From CAZAKZ01 sp964485695 (GTDB lineage: Bacteria; Planctomycetota; JAFGQW01), in assembly GCA_964485695.1 (NCBI GenBank), contig CAZAKZ010000123.1, forward strand, positions 1-16,556: DNA of 16,556 nt, in the 5' to 3' direction. The position numbers were made by a program, and so were the translations under genes. Below the pieces are notes generated by a model that saw only the letters and a list, made by a program, of their open reading frames with translations, did not search any database and had not been told where the DNA came from. Every line of letters starts with the position of its first letter. The first letter of the stretch is position 1. This document shows, piece after piece, positions 14,796 to 16,556 of this stretch.

Positions 14796-15863
14796 TCAGA
14801 ATTCGAACTTGATCGCCACGCCCCAGGATTTGTTGGCCGTGTGATTCAGGAGCTGTCCGAAGTGGCCGTAGCCCACTGCCAGGCTGACCTGGTCGCTGAC
14901 GAGATACCCGGCGGCCAGCACCCACCAGTCGTCTTCGTCGTTGATGAGCCCCTTGACCTCGCGATACTCGTCCGGCTTCTGGCGATACTCGGCCGCCAGG
15001 ACGAGCCGGTCCGTGGCCAGGAAGCAGATCGCGCCCTCCATGACGACCTTCTGGTGGCCGGTGAAGCCGAGAAGGCCTAAGTGTGCCGAATCCGTGAGGC
15101 GCAGGCCGGCGGTGGCGATTAAGGGCTTCGACAGAAAAGTGAACATCTTGCTGGCGAAGAGCGAGACGTCGAGTCCGTAATCCCGCCGGATCCCGGCCAC
15201 GGCCTTCAGGCCCTTGACCCCGGCATTCATCCTGGGCACGCCCAACGCCTCGTTGACGTCGCCTAAGCTCTCGTTGTATTTGAAGTGCACGCCGGCGGTG
15301 ACAGCGGGCATCCAGGACTGGTTGAAATCTCCATCCTTGACGACCACGGCCCGGGCATTGAAGTTGTGGAGCTTTGAGTAATGGCCGGCCCTTGCCCCCA
15401 GCCCCATGGAACTGAACGAGTCCCCCACGTCCAGAAGATCCAGGCCGTACCCCAACTCGATGCGGTCCCACAATGTCTCGGTGAGAGTAAAGGCTTCCAG
15501 GTTCTTCCCGTTTCCAAGGTGGACGTGGGTGTAGCCCAGGGAGGGTTTTCCCAGAACCCCCTCCCCCAGGGCTGGATTTGCCAGATAGGCCGACATGACC
15601 GAGAAATGGCCGGACGACCCCTCGATGGTATGCAGGGGGAGGCAGGGTCCCTCGGAGACATTCCCGGTCTCCTCCTCTTCAGACGGGGCTACGGCCTCCG
15701 GCGTTTCCTGCCCCCCGGATACCGGCGGGGGTTCGTTCGCCCACGCCCATTTGACCGAGGATGTTGTCCCCATGCTAGAGCACGCGAATGCGGACAGGTA
15801 GACCAGGGCCAGGAGCCAACATCCTGCGGCGGTGTGAATCCAACCTCTCAGCACATTGATCAT
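14796..15863 (-). CDS. Outer-membrane beta-barrel protein, DUF3034-like
   Basis: 355 residues from ATG 15863, with GGAGG 4 nt upstream. Residues 8-28 are a hydrophobic export signal ending AFAC-SSMG; Cys28 could be a lipoprotein acylation site, although the lipobox is poor. A Pro/Glu-rich linker (44-70) precedes a barrel-like body of alternating strands: LDRIEL-type strand WDRIELGYGLDLL, AVTAGVHFKYNESLGDV, DVSLFASKMF, LLGFTGHQKVVMEGAICFL, AAEYRQKPDEYRE, EDDWWVLAAGYLVSDQVSLAVGYGHFG and the terminal SWGVAIKFEF, which ends in Phe as barrels do. The LLGF, EYRxKPD and EDDWW segments recall DUF3034 proteins of proteobacteria, whose function is unknown. It is the first gene of the leftward series, 71 bp before the methyltransferase. 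DUF3034 assignment is from memory; the barrel prediction is firmer. Confidence 0.75.
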   Translation of the reverse strand: MINVLRGWIHTAAGCWLLALVYLSAFACSSMGTTSSVKWAWANEPPPVSGGQETPEAVAPSEEEETGNVSEGPCLPLHTIEGSSGHFSVMSAYLANPALGEGVLGKPSLGYTHVHLGNGKNLEAFTLTETLWDRIELGYGLDLLDVGDSFSSMGLGARAGHYSKLHNFNARAVVVKDGDFNQSWMPAVTAGVHFKYNESLGDVNEALGVPRMNAGVKGLKAVAGIRRDYGLDVSLFASKMFTFLSKPLIATAGLRLTDSAHLGLLGFTGHQKVVMEGAICFLATDRLVLAAEYRQKPDEYREVKGLINDEDDWWVLAAGYLVSDQVSLAVGYGHFGQLLNHTANKSWGVAIKFEF

Positions 15864-15981
15864 GATTCCTCCCAGATTTTCGGTGATGGTCTTCAGAAGA
15901 GCGATTCCTGCCCGGCACTGGGATTCCCGTTCACCCATCATCTGGTTGGGACCAGGCTCAAGACGTCCCTTTCCGGCCTCT

Positions 15982-16008
15982 GGTACCATGGGGCAGGCCC
16001 ACGGTACC
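15982..16008 (-). other. GGTACC-closed hairpin in the putative operon leader
   Basis: Two GGTACC sites (15982-15987 and 16003-16008) pair with each other, and inside them one mismatch is followed by TGGG pairing with CCCA, closing the loop GCAGG. It lies about 120 nt upstream of the beta-barrel gene. No T-run follows on the minus strand. Confidence 0.35.
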
Positions 16009-16233
16009 CCACCGTTGCAGCATGTGCGGGGTGTGGGAAGCGGTATCAGGAGCGTGGGGTGAGGATCGAGATCAGGCCATCAAGATCGCAAGGGCTCGTA
16101 TCGCTCCACGCGGAAACCGTACTGGTTCAGGGGCCAAAAGGACCCCCGTGTGGAACGAAAGTCAGGTGTAGGGAGGATTACAGCAGATCAAAGTCTCTTA
16201 TCCTCGATGAGAGAATTCACCGAAGCCCGGCCC

Positions 16234-16261
16234 AGGATACGCCACGACCGGATCGAGTCAA
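16234..16261 (-). promoter_or_regulatory. Putative promoter for the leftward operon
   Basis: On the minus strand TTGACT (16261-16256) and TATCCT (16239-16234) are 16 bp apart, a fair sigma-70 match in an otherwise promoter-poor stretch. It would yield a leader of roughly 360 nt before the beta-barrel gene. Assignment rests on pattern only. Confidence 0.4.
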
Positions 16262-16556
16262 ATGGGGGTTGAGAATATTAAATTGTCGTCGCGATCCCGG
16301 CTCAGGATTGGCGGGATTCCCGGACCGAATCCCGGTGGAGGGCCGGGAATGCTTCGCCAGACAGGGGCCCCGGGTCAAGTCACAGAAATGTAAAAGTCGG
16401 AGGGAGCTCCACGAGCACGCGCGAAGAGAATCCACACAACTCCTTTTATTTTAATATGTTACTCGCATCAGTGCCGGAGGGGATCAGAAATGGATGGGGA
16501 TATAAATCAAATCATGGTGGTACGAATTGAGTTTCCTTCCGAATCATAATGAGTAT

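Larger units (their letters stand above)
15864..16556. other. Right-end region without a convincing gene; probable leader of the leftward operon
   Basis: About 690 bp. Several short frames are open, on both strands, but none has a good start, domain or neighbour support. It holds a minus-strand promoter candidate (16234-16261) and several hairpins, among them one closed by GGTACC (15982-16008), GGGGCC/GGACCCC with a bulged A around AAAA near 16128-16148, and CGTGGGG/CTCCACG around 16053-16110. The last 120 bp are markedly A/T-richer than the rest of the window. If the promoter is real, the leader of the beta-barrel gene would be about 360 nt long. Confidence 0.5.

Noticed and set aside
14196..15471. 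Extension of the methyltransferase upstream of ATG 14724 to 15471
   Set aside because: That stretch is a shadow of the beta-barrel gene in another frame; ATG 14724 has a strong Shine-Dalgarno sequence.
16022..16174. Roughly 50-codon plus-strand ORF
   Set aside because: No ribosome-binding site and no recognisable domain; opposite-strand frames are equally open.
16490..16549. 19-codon plus-strand ORF after GGAGG near the right edge
   Set aside because: Only a Shine-Dalgarno match supports it; too short to judge.

Overview
The window is GC-rich, Gram-negative-type bacterial DNA. It encodes an outer-membrane beta-barrel candidate, several exported proteins, and oxygen-sensitive iron-sulfur ATP-driven reductase components, so an anaerobe is likely. 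Deltaproteobacterial or similar lineages fit, but the sequence alone does not fix the taxon. The organism makes selenocysteine: a complete tRNA-Sec gene (selC), selA and selB are all here. selD is not in the window.

Left part (1-3794). A leftward TlpA-like exported thioredoxin-fold protein runs off the left edge. Facing away from it are two rightward paralogous genes (1879-2757 and 2910-3743). Each is interrupted by one in-frame UGA at codon 28, directly after a signal peptide. Read with selenocysteine they become 292- and 277-residue exported proteins: a short mature N-terminus Lys-Gly-Sec followed by glycines, a thioredoxin-like domain without its own CxxC, and a Lys-rich helical tail. Each UGA is followed by a hairpin shaped like a bacterial SECIS, and each gene ends at an intrinsic terminator. 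I do not recognise a named selenoprotein family for them.

Middle (3835-5418). A near-consensus promoter drives selC (8-bp acceptor stem, 6-bp D stem, long variable arm, UCA anticodon), followed 30 bp later by selA.

Right part (5442-15863). A long leftward gene series converges on selA. In transcription order it holds: a beta-barrel protein resembling DUF3034; a SAM methyltransferase; selB; a small membrane-anchored protein ending Cys-Pro-Thr-UGA-UAG (a possible C-terminal CxxU selenoprotein with a downstream SECIS-like hairpin); a NapH-like membrane polyferredoxin; a possible 35-residue peptide; three paralogues of the 2-hydroxyacyl-CoA dehydratase/double-cubane-cluster family; and their ATP-dependent activase. 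Short gaps and start/stop overlaps suggest co-transcription, at least in blocks.

How it may work together (inference). The polyferredoxin and activase would supply low-potential, ATP-driven electrons to the double-cubane-type reductase. The exported selenoproteins and the TlpA-like protein would handle thiol/selenol chemistry in the envelope. Having selC, selA and selB on both sides of candidate selenoproteins suggests a dedicated selenium-dependent redox island.
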